A DNA stretch of 64,000 nt, from assembly GCA_951213105.1 (NCBI GenBank), contig OX578144.1, positions 86,007,015 through 86,071,014 on the forward strand. Reading direction: 5' to 3'. The position numbers and the translations under genes are program-made. This document shows positions 35,922-48,826 of this stretch, piece by piece (the first letter of the stretch is position 1; every line of letters starts with the position of its first letter). Source of the stretch: Amaurobius ferox (taxonomy: Eukaryota; Arthropoda; Arachnida; Araneae; Amaurobiidae). The notes beneath the pieces are model-generated. The model saw only the letters and a program-made list of their open reading frames with translations, searched no databases and was not told where the DNA came from.

Positions 35922-38900
35922 CAGTAGGGTGGAACGAAAGTATAGGGCAATTTTTTTTTCAGCAAATAGCTTTCTAATAGCACTTAAAAGTTGCCTTTTT
36001 ATGTTAATAATAACATTACGAAGATTTTTCTTTCTATATTTATATCTTGAGGTGCCGTAAGAGCCTTAAAAATAAGGGTTTTTTTCAAAAAATCCAAATT
36101 TTACATAAAATTATAATTTTATTCACTGCTTTACTTTTACATTTTTTAATCAAATATTGTTTTTAATAACAATCAATAGCTGCTTCTTTACTATATTAAC
36201 AATAATATCAAGTTTGGTTGCTCTAAATTTATACATTGATTTTCTGCAAAAGTGAAATAAATGGGCTTTTTACCTACTGAAAATCAAGATATAAAATCCA
36301 ATTTGAATTGATCTATTATAATTAATTTTTAACTTTCAAATTGTTGTTCAAACACAGTTTTAAAAATAATAATATCTAAAACTTTTTTAAATAAGTGATA
36401 ATCAATAATAAGGAACATAGCAATTATTTCGGGTCTTTTGCTTTTTAAAGAGGTTTTGGAAAGGATTTAAACCTAAACATTCAACATGAACGAACAGTTA
36501 CCAACTCGCTAAAATTGAAGAAAATAGAACAAAGGTAAATACATAATTAATAACCAATGTTACTGAAACAAAGTACATATTAAGTAATAATAATAATATT
36601 CCATTAGTTTCACATTTCTTTGATTTTCAAATTTCCTTGACTCTTAGATAAAATGTTTTTTGGTCTCAAATTTTGGGATCATCTTTTGCGAAGCAATTTT
36701 TGCTTTAACAAAGCCATCTCTTGCTTCAGGACCACAGACCCTTAGTGATGACTCTGTCACAAGCTTTGTAACTCTTGTGTGTTACAGGGTAAGCGAGGTA
36801 AATCTATAGATTGCAACTGGCAACTAGGTTCTCTTGCTTCACTTATATACTTTTTTAAGTCCTCATTAGTTATGTGTTTTGTCATTGTGGAGGCTCTGTG
36901 ATAGTTATATCCGTCCACTTAATCATATCAATGAAATCTTCAGCATGAAAGTTGAGCTTGGGTACCACAAACTTTCGCACGCTATTCTTGTGTTCCAATC
37001 TTGCTTTCAGAAGTCGACGAAGACCTAGCTCTCTTATGTGCTTTCTTTCATCACTTAACAAAGAGAGAAGCATATTTTCTGGGTGAGCATAGTAACCATT
37101 TCTTTGAATAACTGGGTCAATGATTTTTAGATGTTGCTCACAAAGGTAACGTGAAAACTTTATCAGGCTCCAAAAATGTTTGGAACCATTTACACATGAT
37201 GGTTTAAGTTTAATATGGAACCAGATGGGAGCACATACACTTTCACAACATACTCTGTTAAAGTTTTAAGGTTATCTGAAGGATTCTCTGTTCCAACATA
37301 TAACCGAAGAATGCGACTTGCTAACGTAAGCCATCGTGAATGAGCCAACTTTCTTGGGTTTTTTAAGGACATATCTGGAGAGCATGCATGAGATTGATGT
37401 GCACATTTCTAGTAAATATTTTTGCTCTGTGCTCAAAACTTCTTTTATTTTAGGATTAGGAAAGTTGTGTTGTATCGGAGAGAACTTAACTACTGGAAGT
37501 TCGTTACAATTTTCAAGTTGTTTGCCTAAAACAACTCCAAATTCATTAGGGTTTTTTGTTTTTCCGTCTAATTCACGAAACAGGTGGGGCAAAGGCAATT
37601 TATTACAGTGGAACAAACAAATCAGCCTCTGCAGTGGCCTATTTAGATTTTTTCTAGTAAAGTAAGTACACCATTATTAACTCCAGTGTTTGTGGCTGTC
37701 CCATCACACCCAATAGCAGTTATAGTGGATATGTTCAAGTGATTGTTACCATTAAAATACGCTGTTAAGCTATCTTGTATAGCTTCGCCTGTTCCAAAAA
37801 CAGGAGTTACGTGCCCTAGAAAGGATGAATCAGGCTCTTTTACTAAAGAAGTATGTTCTTCGACGACAGTCTTTTTGTAAAATGTGTTCCCTTTTTTTTT
37901 GCACAATTGTTTTATATTTTCTTCTATCGAAGAATCGAAGAATAACCCTTTATTTTCTCCAACTTGGTTGAAGCTTCTTACTATCTCTTTTTTTCGATTC
38001 TTGCCCCTCTTTCTTCGAATTTTCATCCTACCAATAACCTTATTTTTAATTTCCTCTGTAATCATTCCAACATCTTTAAGAACAGCACTTGCGATAGCCG
38101 CAGCAACTCTGTCTGAAACCCCAATTCGGTCACAGACACGTGCTACTGTTGGCAGTTCTACTCGCATTTGTCCGCTTATAGTTGAATAAAAAAAAAGAAA
38201 TAGAAGGATTTTCAGGATAGTATGTTAAGTTTCCTTTAGAAGTTTGCCCAGGATCTAATTGATTGACAACATTTACAGCTTTTTTAGTAGCTTTAACTAC
38301 TCATTTCTGTTTGTAATTTTAACTGTTGCTGTATATTATCTGCTGCTTCCTCTCTTCTATTTTTGTTAAAACCTTTGAAATAAATTTATCAACTCCACTT
38401 ACAATCATTTTTCTCACTGTTCTTTGGTCAAGCAAAAAATCTTGTTCAAGTTTAGTTACTATTTTTCTTTTTTCGCACTTACATTCAGAAAATTCTTTGC
38501 ACTTACAGGCTGCCACATCAAAAAGGCGTTTGCTTTCATTCAAAAACGATGCTACAATTGAATCATATTTTTCTGTACCTTTTCTACCTTTTGATCTTAA
38601 AATATTTCTGTATTTATCGTGATAGGTTTTTCCCATTTGTAACATGCGAATGCGAGACACAACATGAATACTTGCTTTCGACCAAAGATATTCAACTTTC
38701 TTCATAATAATATCTAATATTTCACTCACCGTTGGTTCTTTTGATGTTGCGCCTGCTTTCAGCTCATGTCGAATATAAAGGTAATATTCCATAATGTCGC
38801 AATAAGTTGGCAAACTGAAATCACTTAATTGTTTAGGCTGCCCCAAAATTAGGCATTATAACTTTTGTCTTGTCTGAACTGGTATTGACACTGTCATCGG

Positions 38901-39588
38901 ACTAAAGGCCAAGTATTAACTAATAAACTATTATACTGATATTCAAGCTAACATATTCATGAGGCAAAACAAAACCAGTAAACAACAGCATAAAAACACT
39001 TGCTACTCAAACGATTTGTCTGCCTGCACTGACTGACGACAGAAACATGTGACTGTTGCTAAAACTACATGCTTCTCTTCCCCCTCCCCCCACCCTACAC
39101 TAGCCAACGATATGCTGCCTAACTCAAGGTCACTTCAGTGCACCTACTGTTCTGCTTCTGGCTATTAATTTACAGAACTAAAAAATGTTTTTCTACGTTA
39201 TTAATTAAAAAACCAGGTGAATCCTTACTATTAAAAATATTGTTAAAAGCCAAAAAAATGTATTTTAAAAGATGCAAGATTTAGTAGCATAAATATTAAA
39301 GTTCTGCAGTATAAAACTGTAATTATCTACTACAGAGTACTTTATGTATATAATTTAAATATTTAAAACAGGCATTTGTTATTTAAAATAATTTTTTTTA
39401 CTATACCAAATTTATCAAAATTCGTAAAATCTACTTAAAAATACATATTCTCAAATCTTTTGCGGCACCTCTAAATATATTATATTTGTGAGCATACTTT
39501 AACACTGTCTTAACAAAGGCATTAGGCAACTTTTTATCACTATTACATATCGAAATTAAAAAAATTATTTTTTCGTTCCACCCTAGTG
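35922..39588 (-). mobile_element. 3.66-kb TIR DNA transposon nested in family D
   Basis: Left end CAGTAGGGTGGAACGAAA (35922) and right end, inverted, CACTAGGGTGGAACGAAA (39588) form an 18-bp terminal inverted repeat with one mismatch. GTGCAC overlaps both edges (35917-35922 and 39586-39591), giving a target duplication of up to six bp; its palindromic nature hides the exact boundary. Removing the insert gives GGGTGCACAACACAGAAGCG, which matches the family D phrase GGGTGCTCCACACCAAAACG base for base in length. The element has one decayed minus-strand transposase gene. The superfamily is not assigned: I see no motif that places it firmly in hAT, PiggyBac, Tc1/mariner or P. Confidence 0.9.
36850..38846 (-). 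pseudogene. Transposase pseudogene, unassigned superfamily
   Basis: Minus-strand frames together span about 2 kb. The N-terminal 175 codons (38846-38319, starting MGQPKQLSDFSLPTY) include a Cys/Lys-rich stretch (CKCKEFSECKCEKRK) that may bind zinc. A second frame (38167-37643) has TVARVCDRIGVSDRVAAAIA and ISTITAIGCDGTATNTGVNN, the latter with a conserved Asp in a strand-like setting. A third (37616-37272) has FHCNKLPLPHLFRELDG, EFGVVLGKQLENC and LPVVKF. Then follow HSRWLTLASRILRLYVGTE and DERKHIRELGLRRLLKAR near the C-terminus. I recognise these blocks (CDGT.TNTG, LH.NELPLRHLF, RWLT.A.R.LRLYV, ERKHIRELG) from uncharacterised arthropod and Hydra proteins. At least four frameshifts or stops (near 38319, 38168, 37640 and 37350) make it inactive. 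Confidence 0.85.
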
Positions 39589-39591
39589 CAC

Positions 39592-40110
39592 AACACAGAA
39601 GCGTTCGAAATGTGAAATGATAGAAAAACACACTTCGCGATAACATACATACTTTATATTTGACGTAATTGGAGATAGTTGGAAAAGAAGAACCTGTTCC
39701 CTAAGGTGTCACATTATAGAGAATTTCAATTCTCTATAATGTGACACCTTAGGGGTACTGCACGTTAAATATGTTCGATTTGCCGAATAAATGAAGAAAG
39801 CCTTTTTATGTGAGATAGAGTCTTGCAATTTGGTACACAAATCAATCGTTCTATGAAAAAATCGAGTGTTTCAAAAACGTGTACAGGAAGATGCTGCACA
39901 CCAAAACATTCGAAAGGTGAATTGAGCGATAAAGACTTGAAATTTGATACACTGGATTATCTTGAAACTTGATACACTGGATTACCAATTGATAAAACCT
40001 GAGGAGAAAAAATCGTATTTTTCAAAAATGTTAATGTAATGGATGGTCCACACCAAAATGTTTGAAATGTGAAATGATAGTAAAACGGATTTTGCAATAA
40101 GCTATTGTTG
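39592..40110 (+). mobile_element. Family D repeat, copy 2, right part
   Basis: Continues the family D units after the transposon (AGAAGCGTTCGAAATGTGAA, AATGATAGAAAAAC, GAATAAATGA). It contains a perfect 27-bp palindrome with a 2-base centre (39699-39754) not present in other units. Family D similarity fades at about 40110 without a recognisable Helitron CTRR end. Confidence 0.55.
39699..39754. repeat. Perfect 27-bp palindrome, 2-bp spacer
   Basis: CCCTAAGGTGTCACATTATA then GAGAATT is followed by TC and its exact reverse complement. Other family D units have a different, non-palindromic sequence here, so it is a local inverted duplication acquired in this copy. Confidence 0.97.
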
Positions 40111-41162
40111 TGACTCGTCACCACACGTTTTAATTTTTACTATTCCAAATTAACATTTTTTTATAATTCATTAAATACTTTATTTTATCTTAAATTTATT
40201 ATTCAAAATTATCTTATTCAAAATTGCTTTTACTTTATATTTTCATTAATAGGCCAATTGTCTCTTTTACTAAATTAAAATATAGCGTGCTGCTATCCAT
40301 TCATATTTTTATTCGTATGGTGTACGCCCTCTCCATATACTGCGCCATAGCAGTACACGTATTCCACAATTGGCGAAATTCGGTTTCAGGCGAGATACGG
40401 AAACTTGTTTCTTCTGCCTAATTTTAACCTCCTAAAAAACCTCCTGCCCTAAATTTTAACCTCCTGCCCTAAATTTTAACCTCCCTGGGTGAGCAGGAGT
40501 TTTTTTTTTTTTTACTGATGACAACATCAGATTAGACTGGAAAATTTTATGCTGCTGACTAGCTCTTCTCTTAAATTTTCCTGGTGAGTGAAGGTGTGTT
40601 AGTTGAGAGCCCCCTTTGGGGGGGGGGGGGGTTATCTCTTCGCCATTTAATATTTTTTTAGAATGTTTAGGCACTTCTAGCCATAGTATTTTTTTTATTT
40701 TAAAATGTGACTTCAGATGAGTGATTCGCCTGTTTATGCATCTATAAAATCAAGTTATAAATAACACGTCATGATTAACTAAAATTGTGTTGTGCAAAGG
40801 ATAAGTGTAAAAGGTGGTATGCAAATTGAATGAACAAGGTATGTCTAATAAATGTACATCTAAATCAATATTGGTGTAAAATGGAAGAAGAAATGAAATA
40901 ATATTATTTATGGATTTCTTAGTCATAAGTGGTTTTCTACATTGATTGAGACACTCTTCTTTTTTTTTTTTGATCGATGATCAAAGATCAAATATTCAAA
41001 AGTGATGTGATGCAACAATATGCCAGTAAACAAAAATGATGTATCTGTGTAAAATGCACAAGCTTCAAATTTATGTGAATTTTATTGATATCACTTTAAA
41101 ATTACAAAAAAAGAAGGAATTTTGTTATAAAGAAAATATGTGAATTAGTTAAACAATTTTTT

Positions 41163-41245
<83 letters not shown>

Positions 41246-41867
41246 ATTTGCTATAGTGCGATACTTTAATTCACATAAAATAAAAAGAATAGAAAAGGTG
41301 AATATGTTCCTCAAAATATTTGTATGAAGAAAATTCATAATCTGATGTTTGCAACACTTATATAATTGAAGGATTGTTTGTAAAATTACTATATTACCTT
41401 TTTTTTATTATCAACTCAAGTAAAGAACATTATGGTGTTACTTATAGTGTCATTAACATATTTTTCAAGTATTATCATCATCCGAGAACAATTTGGATTT
41501 TTTTTTTTAATTTTCAAGAACTGATTAACTTTGTAGTGACTACAAGCCGCATAATAATTTTGTTTGCAGCAATGATAAAATTTTAGGTTGCATTTCAGGA
41601 TCAAGGACAATTTTTTTTTATTTTACATCCTTGGTAAAATTCTTATTTCAGGTCTTGAGTACAGGTAATTTTTTTTCTTCTTTAAAATGTTAAATTCAAT
41701 TCCTATTGTATTTCTTATGTATTTATGAATTTCAGGCGCTCACATACAAATGGTTTTTATATTTTAATTACACAACGCATTGTTCTATTTATTCTAAATT
41801 CTATTTCCCACTATACGATCCCCTTCCATTAAGTAACTAACCTTTAATTAATTAATTTCCCGTTTTT
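40111..41867. other. A+T-rich spacer with long TA microsatellite
   Basis: A (TA)n tract of about 70 bp lies at 41167-41239, and runs of G (about 40617-40631) and T (about 40499-40514) occur. A ~19-bp phrase, CCTGCCCTAAATTTTAACCT, is repeated at about 40442 and 40463. No gene was recognised. Confidence 0.6.
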
Positions 41868-43162
41868 TAACACTTTACAACAAAGTTGAAAAGTGTTTAT
41901 GACTTTGTTCATTCTGTCTGTCTGTTTGTCCGTTAGCACGATAACTGCCGTAAAAATGACTTCATCAAAATGAAATTTTAGTATGTTGTTCAGACGGCCT
42001 ATAGGACCTATGGGAATATAAATGAATAATATCACCCAATTAGTTTTGGATTGAACCCGGGTTGAAAAAATGGAATACATTGAGCCCTATGGGACCTAAT
42101 TTTTCAAGCATTTTTTAAGCGGATTTAAAATTCACAAATTACTTCGAAAATTTTAGGCAATATTCAAATTGTTCCATAAAATATATAAAAAAAAATTCAG
42201 CGAAATATATTCAGTTGTTTTTTAAATAAAAATTAAAATAATAATAACACCTCTTATATGAAGCGATCACGCGTCCATGATATGAAACGATCACATGACC
42301 CACTTCAAAATGATATATGGCATCCATCTTGTGTCAAAATCGTGATTTTTAAAGTTCTTTTTAATTCATATTGAGTGTTGTATCCGTCCTAAAACTACTT
42401 TATTTTTGCCTAAATTCTGTGCATCTACATACTGAAACAACGCAATGACAATATATTTCAGTTTAAATGCTCTTCCAAATTTCATTATTTCTACTATTAA
42501 GCCTATTTTTCACCTATGTAAAATGTAAACAGCAAAATATGTAGAATGAGTTGTATTAGAATCGCTGTAATTCTTTAACACAAAATCATTTAGTTCATGG
42601 AGTCTGCTTAGCTGATATGAATGAAATATTCATTGATTTTAGAAAGAGAAGAACAATATTTTTCGATGAAGTTTTACGCATTGAGTTTATTTACTTGTAG
42701 CTCAATGGTCTTAATTTTTAAATAAAATAAATTATTATAGTATTGTGATGAATGATATGAATGGGGGAATTATTTATGAATGAAATGTTGCTTTTATAGA
42801 GAGAGCCAGGCGTGTTATTTTTTTATGACGTCATTTGAATGAATTTCAGTTGTTTTCGATGATGTTTTCAAATATAATAAATTATCGTAGTATTATGATA
42901 ATTCTAAAATTATTGCCGAGGAATGTATCACATTTTAGAGATGTTTAAACCAGGCAATTTATACTTTAATGCCGTCATTTGAATGAAGTTAATTTTTTTC
43001 AATGAAGGTTTAAGGTGTCAAATATAATAAATTAATGTAGTATTGTGATAAGTTTTAAAATATTACCGAGGAATGTATTGCATTTTAGACATGTTTAAAT
43101 AAAATTGCATTGAAGTTGGAAAGTGTTTCATAATCAATACTTTAAGCATGATTGATCTTTCT
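41868..43162 (-). mobile_element. Family A repeat, copy 2 (inverted)
   Basis: Reverse-complement copy of the 1.3-kb repeat. The terminal hairpin (AACACTTTACAACAAAGTTG, then AAAAGTGTT) is at the left, with a short (TCTG)n tract of about 4.5 units (41913-41930). TATAAAAG is at 42798-42791 and TGACGTCA at 42826-42833 (27 bp apart). The start sequence AATAACAAGAAAGATCAATC is at the right edge. Copies 1 and 2 agree through AATAACAAGAAAGATCAATC, which sets the outer left limit of the family. Confidence 0.8.
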
Positions 43163-43924
43163 TGTTATTGTATGTGAGTGTCCGCCCCAATCAGATGGTG
43201 AGATATGATCGTTCAATTGATTTTATCATTCGTTAACTAAGTCCCTTGAATGGTTGTATCACAACATCTGGTTATATAATTTTGGTGCAGTGACTTTTTG
43301 TATTTATATGTATAGGCACTATTTCTTGGAGCATGATTTTTATTTATATGCATAGATATTCATGTATTTTTAAGGAACTTTAAAAGTAAAAGAATGTCAT
43401 TAAAACGCGTGACCGTAAGCAATTGAACACATATTATGCTCATAGTGCTTGAAATTTAATATTTTCGAATTAAATGTACTTTTGACAGCACTTAGAAGAT
43501 ATTAATTATATATTTTCTGAAAACAAAATTATTCTCCTATTCTTGAGCTCCTTTCGCTTTCTTGAAACTCCTTTCTCGTAATCCCCTTGACTATATATAG
43601 CTCCATAGTGAACACAATAATGGTAATGGTACTTGAAATTAACTTCGGTGCTTTAAGGTGTGCCATACATTGCAGCAAACACTGTACTGCTACCGTTGTT
43701 TTTCTTATACGGCTCATAACCATCTGAAGATTGTTCGAGCGAGCTTTTAAAGCAGTGCTTGAGAAGTGCTGATGTAGTTTTCGAGGGTTCTAGTGAGATT
43801 CATGCGTTCTTAATGGGATTACGTATGTCATGCACTGTATTTGTGACACATTCTTTTTTTATAATTGATTGCCTTTATTGGTTGAAATCAAAGTTGCCAT
43901 TTAAGTTTATATCAGAAAAGTATT
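43163..43924. other. A+T-rich spacer, nothing recognised
   Basis: A 64-codon minus-strand frame at 43529-43723 has ordinary composition but no recognisable domain or splice context, so I do not call it. Confidence 0.45.
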
Positions 43925-44470
43925 TTTACGTTTTCATACTATCTAATATGGTATAAAGTACTGTTTTCGCTAAATTATTTGAATTTGAGATTTTGATGTA
44001 AATATATGTTTTAAGATCTGCTGAACTGGTTTTGACTATTTTTGGAGTGAAGGCCGTCTGTCTGTCTGTATGTCTGTGGTCGTTATGTACACGATAGCGG
44101 GCACAATAACGGATTTTCACGAAATTTCATATTCGACTTTGTTATCAAAAATTCTAGAACTGGATAGGATTTTTTTTTAAATTCGAACGAAAACTTTTAA
44201 ATTTTATATTTGTTTAATATGGCAGCGTAGAAAGAATTTGACATAATTATGCATGAAAGGTTTTATTTATGCCTCGATGATGTGACTTACTAGCGTCCGT
44301 TATGGTTGTTAAAAATAGCTGCGACACATTTTTTTTATGTGCGTGACGTCATTATCCTCAATCGCGGGTAAGTTCCCCCTCCCCACAGGAGGGTATATTG
44401 TAGAATATGATATCAATCCAAAGATTTTGGCAAGCCTTTTAAAGTGTATGGTGACACTCTATAATTGTAA
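43925..44470 (+). mobile_element. Family C element, copy 2
   Basis: Aligns with 28735-29300 (TTTACGTT.TC at the start, AAATATATGTTTTAAGATCT, GCTGAACTGGTTTTGACTAT, CACGAAATTTCATATTCGAC, ATATGGCAGCGTAGA). It has an extra (TCTG)n tract at 44057-44080. The end shared with family B is absent, so it is right-truncated. Confidence 0.55.
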
Positions 44471-44599
44471 TAATTTGAATCCACAATCACGATTTTTCAA
44501 AAAAAAATTGTAGAATTTGAAAAAAAAGTTACTTCAAATGGATTATGCTATGAGAAAGTCGAGTTGAGCTACCATCCAGTTAATATAAGTATCTATTAT

Positions 44600-45260
44600 A
44601 CAGGGTCTACACATATAGCTTATATGATGACTAATATGGGTTAAGTACAAAATACCAAGGGAGCTTGGGGATTCATCAAGGATTTGCACTTTCGTTATTT
44701 TTTTCTATTTCCGGTTCAAAAAGTTGAATTCCCTTTTAGTATCCATTTCTTCTGATTGACTATAAATATAGCTAGGGTGATAACTAATATTGATTTTGCA
44801 TGACATTCTGGATATGGTAGGGTGGTCCGCTAAGAATTTAAATTTGCAGTTCTTTTTCAACTTTCTCTTTAGAACTTTCGCTACAACATCAATCTTCAGG
44901 ATCGGCCATAGAAAGAACTAAATGGCAACTTTTCTTCTTTATAGTTCGGCGGAGGGGGATTCACTAAGCATTTTCACTCATGGTTTTTTTCGCTTTCTGT
45001 TCAAAAATTTCGCTTTAACATTTATTTCGCGGATTGGCTGTAGATAGAGCTTAGATAATGACTATTGTGTATTCAATACTAAACTTTAGATTGGTTTACT
45101 AAATATTTTCATTACCGTTTTTTTTCCGAAACCGTTTCAAAAATTTCCATTTTCATTGAAACATCTTTTTTTCACGGCTATAAGTAGCGATTTACGATGC
45201 TTTTTATGATGACACATATGGATTCAGCATAAAGTTTCAGCAGCAATTTTTGCAGAAAAA
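44600..45260. repeat. Degenerate ~155-bp tandem repeat
   Basis: Four to five diverged units. Recurring phrases are GATGACTAATAT / GATAACTAATATTGATTTTG / AATGACTATTGTGTATTCAA / GATGACACATATGGATTCAG, followed by GGTTCAAAAA.TT..ATT, and TGATTGACTATAAATATAGC / GATTGGCTGTAGATAGAGCT. No coding potential. Confidence 0.65.
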
Positions 45261-45507
45261 GCAGCAATTTTTGAGATAAAAAGAATGCAAGTTGAAAGCT
45301 GTGCTGTTGTGTAGAATAAATAATCAGACTGCGAGATAGTCAGGGTGCTTTCGGTACAAGACTGTCCACGAACGTTAACTTGAGATGTACTTGATTTACC
45401 CATCTTTTAATGCGAATAGAATCTAATAGGTTGGGATGCATCTGCCTGAAATCGGATCATGAAATCGGAAATGTAAACATTTTGGACGCACATAGTCTCC
45501 GAACCTA

Positions 45508-46833
45508 ATAGATAAAAAGAAATATCAATCATGCTTAAAGCATTGATTATGAAACACTTTCCAACTCCAATGCAATTTTATTTAAACAAGTCTAAAATGC
45601 AATACATTCCTCGATAATATTTTAAAACTTATCACAATACTGCATTAATTTATTATATTTGAAAACTTAAACCTTCATCGAAAAAAATGAACTTCATTCA
45701 AATGACGGCATTGAAATATACATTGCCTGGTTTAAACATCTCTAAAATGCGATGCATTCCTCGGTAATGTTTTTAAAACTATCATAATACTACGATAATT
45801 TATTATATTTGAAAACTGATATTCGGAAACAACTGAAATTCATTCAAATGACGTCATAGAGAAAATAACACGCCTGGAGCTCTCTATAAAAACAGCATTT
45901 CATCCATAACATTTTACCATTCATTTCATTCATCACAATACTATAATAATTTATTTTATTTAAAAATTAAGACCATGGAGCTACCAGTAATTAAACTCTA
46001 TGCTTAAAACTTCATCGAAAAAAATCGTCCTTCTCTTTGTAAAATCAATGAATATTTCAGTCATATCAGATATGCTGACTCCATGGGCTAAATAATTTTG
46101 TGTTAAAGAAATACAGCAATTCTAATACAACTCATTCTACATATTTTGCTGTTTACATTTGACGTAAGTGAAAAATAGGCTTCATTGTAGAAATAATCAA
46201 ATTTGGATGATCATTTAAACAGAAATATATTGTAATTGCGTAGTTTCAGTATGTAGATGCACATAATTTAAGCAAAAATAAAATGGTTTTAGGACGGATA
46301 CGACACTCAATATGAATTAAAAAGAACTTAAAATATCACGATTTTGAGACAAGATAGATGCCATATATCATTTTGAAGTGGGTCATGTGATGTTTTCATA
46401 TCATAGTCAAGTGATCGCTTCATATAAGAGGTGTAATTAGTATTTTAATTCTTATTTTAAAAACTACTGAATATATTTCGCTGAATTTTTTTTATATATT
46501 TTATGGAACAATTTCAATATTACCTAAAATTTTCGAAGCAATTTGTGAATTTAAATCCGCTTAAAAAATGTTTGAAAAATTAGGTCCCATAGGGCTTAAT
46601 ATATTTCATTTTTTCATCCCGGGTTCAATCCAAAACTAATTGGGTGATATTATTTATTTATATTCCCATAGGTCCTACAGACCGTCTGAACAACATACTA
46701 AAATTTCATTTTGATTAATTCATCTTTACGGCAGTTATCGTGCTAATGGACAGACAGACAGACAGGCAGACAGACAGACAGAATGAACAAAGTCATAAAC
46801 ACTTTTCAACTTTGTTGTAAAGTGTTAAAAATG
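45508..46833 (+). mobile_element. Family A repeat, copy 3
   Basis: About 1.33 kb. TGACGTCA at 45849-45856 lies 28 bp upstream of TATAAAAA at 45885. The (GACA)n tract has about 8.5 units with one variant (46749-46782). It ends in the same hairpin and A run. The two internal ~190-bp direct repeats are intact. It has the same orientation as copies 1 and 4. It is noncoding: the ATGGAGCTA frame is interrupted within a few codons. Confidence 0.8.
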
Positions 46834-47941
46834 AAAGTTTTACTTGTTTTGTCGGAAATACGGTACAGATTATGAACGTTTAATATTTTATAATATATTC
46901 ATATTTTAAACTTTTTTCCGAACACTCTAAAAATTTTCGTCCGAGCGAGTTTTTTTACTTTAATAAAATAAATTATATAAAACAGTTAAAAGTTGAAGTT
47001 TATTATATAAAAAACTAGTAAAAACTTAGTGTAAAATCATACTACCTCTGTCCAGCTATCCCGATGCATCTCTTTCCGATGATATACTAAGCCATTTATT
47101 TTTCAATATTTATTTCTAATGGACTTTTTATTCTCTTCCTGAAGAATCTCTTAATTCTGTAAGAAATTATATCTCCATTACCAAAATGGACATTGACTGT
47201 TAGATAAATTAAGCTACTAAGCCGTTTATCCTGACGTATCCATTTCAAATAAAGCTGAATGCTTTTAAGTGAGCATACTTACACGGCTTTAAGCTTTATA
47301 AATAAGTTTAATGAAAAGAAAATATTCCCAAATCGCGAAATTAAGGTCTAAGAGAAACATAACTAACCTTGTGTCCAAATCGCAGAATATACTATATCAG
47401 TAAAGTTACTGAACATTTACTTCCTCAGTTAAGATAAAGAGATATAACGTCATCCTTATTTCCCAATAGCCATCCGATATCAGTTTAACCTCAGTTTAGT
47501 ACATTAAGGTTTCATCGGTTGTCAGGTAATTATTGCAATTTTGTTCATTAATCAGTAATAGTTATACCACAATCAGTAATAGTCCACTAATTTATAATTT
47601 AGTGGCGTAAAATAATTGCGGGGAAAGTGTTAGGCAGTCCATTTATAAAGGCAAATTCATATATCTTGACCTTAGTAGAAAATTAGATACGTACTTGCTC
47701 CACCAAATGAATAAATTAAAGTTCGATGTTGCATTATAATGATACCATATTGGAAATAGCAAAGTTTCAAGGTTTTTAATAGTACCTATTACCTGTTACA
47801 GAGCTACCTATTACTAAGGTTTGTTACTAAGTTTGTGTGATATACTCACTCTAATGTAGGATAAAGCCACATGTACAGTAAAAATGGGATCGAAATTACT
47901 TACTTTTAATAAATTAGTGTCACTACACAGATACTGAAGAA
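46834..47941. other. A+T-rich spacer, nothing recognised
   Basis: No supported feature in 1.1 kb. Confidence 0.5.
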
Positions 47942-48826
47942 AATAATCTGATGTGGGCAGCACATGACTTTCCTTATATAATGCAATAAATTTACTACTT
48001 TTACAATAAAAAAAAAGATTATTTTTGTAGTAGATATTTATTTTCTTTCCAAGATATTGAACTTTCGTCAATGAGTCGTCGTTTTCATTGATTTAGAGTC
48101 ATTTTTACCCATTTGGCGAGATTTTCGTTAATTTAGCAACATTTAAAAAATCTCGCCAAGCTTTATGGACGTAGAAATACGTTATTCTTACAGTAGATAA
48201 ATGACTATTGGCGTTCAAATACAAAAGTATTACTCAAAGTATCTTTTTTCATTAATGGAACGAGCTAGATCCACTAGAATGATGTCGCCGAATTTATCGC
48301 ATGGTATTACATATGAAAAGTGAAAATGTTTCTCAATAGGAATTTTTTTTAAACTTTATATGACTTTTTGATAACTTTTTTGAAAAATGTGTAATATCTC
48401 GATAACGGTTCATGTTAGTGTTCTAAAATTTATGTCAATCGTTTTCTAATGAAAAATTACATAAGAAATGTCTATTTTCGTAACTTTCTTAGAGGTTTTG
48501 ATTTTTTGAAGAATTTTTCAAAATTTCACTCGAAAATTTGGAGGTGTTCTGAACATTCGATTGCGCATAAAAAAACATTAGCCTTACAGTGTTTACGGAT
48601 TGTAATTTTTGTAGCACATTTCGTTCGAATCGGTCCATTCGTTAGTCAGTTATCGTCTCCACAAACTCGCTGACAAACACACACACACACAGACATCACT
48701 TCAAAAATGTCCGATTCGTGATCAGGGATGCTTGAAACGTGCTCTCCCGTCGAAAACTCGAATTCGAATTTTCGACCCCGTCACAATACTTTCCATATAC
48801 ATTATGTATATAAGGAATGTAATAAC
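47942..48826 (+). mobile_element. Family B element
   Basis: Complete: starts ATCTGATGTGGGCAGCACAT, TGACTTTCCTTATATAATGC and ends with the hairpin ACTTTCCATATACATTATG, TATATAAGGAATGT. The 74-codon frame at 48449-48673 lies in repeat sequence and is not conserved in the other copies. Confidence 0.75.

Noticed and set aside
43529..43723. 64-codon minus-strand frame as an exon
   Set aside because: I could not find convincing splice sites or a known protein block.
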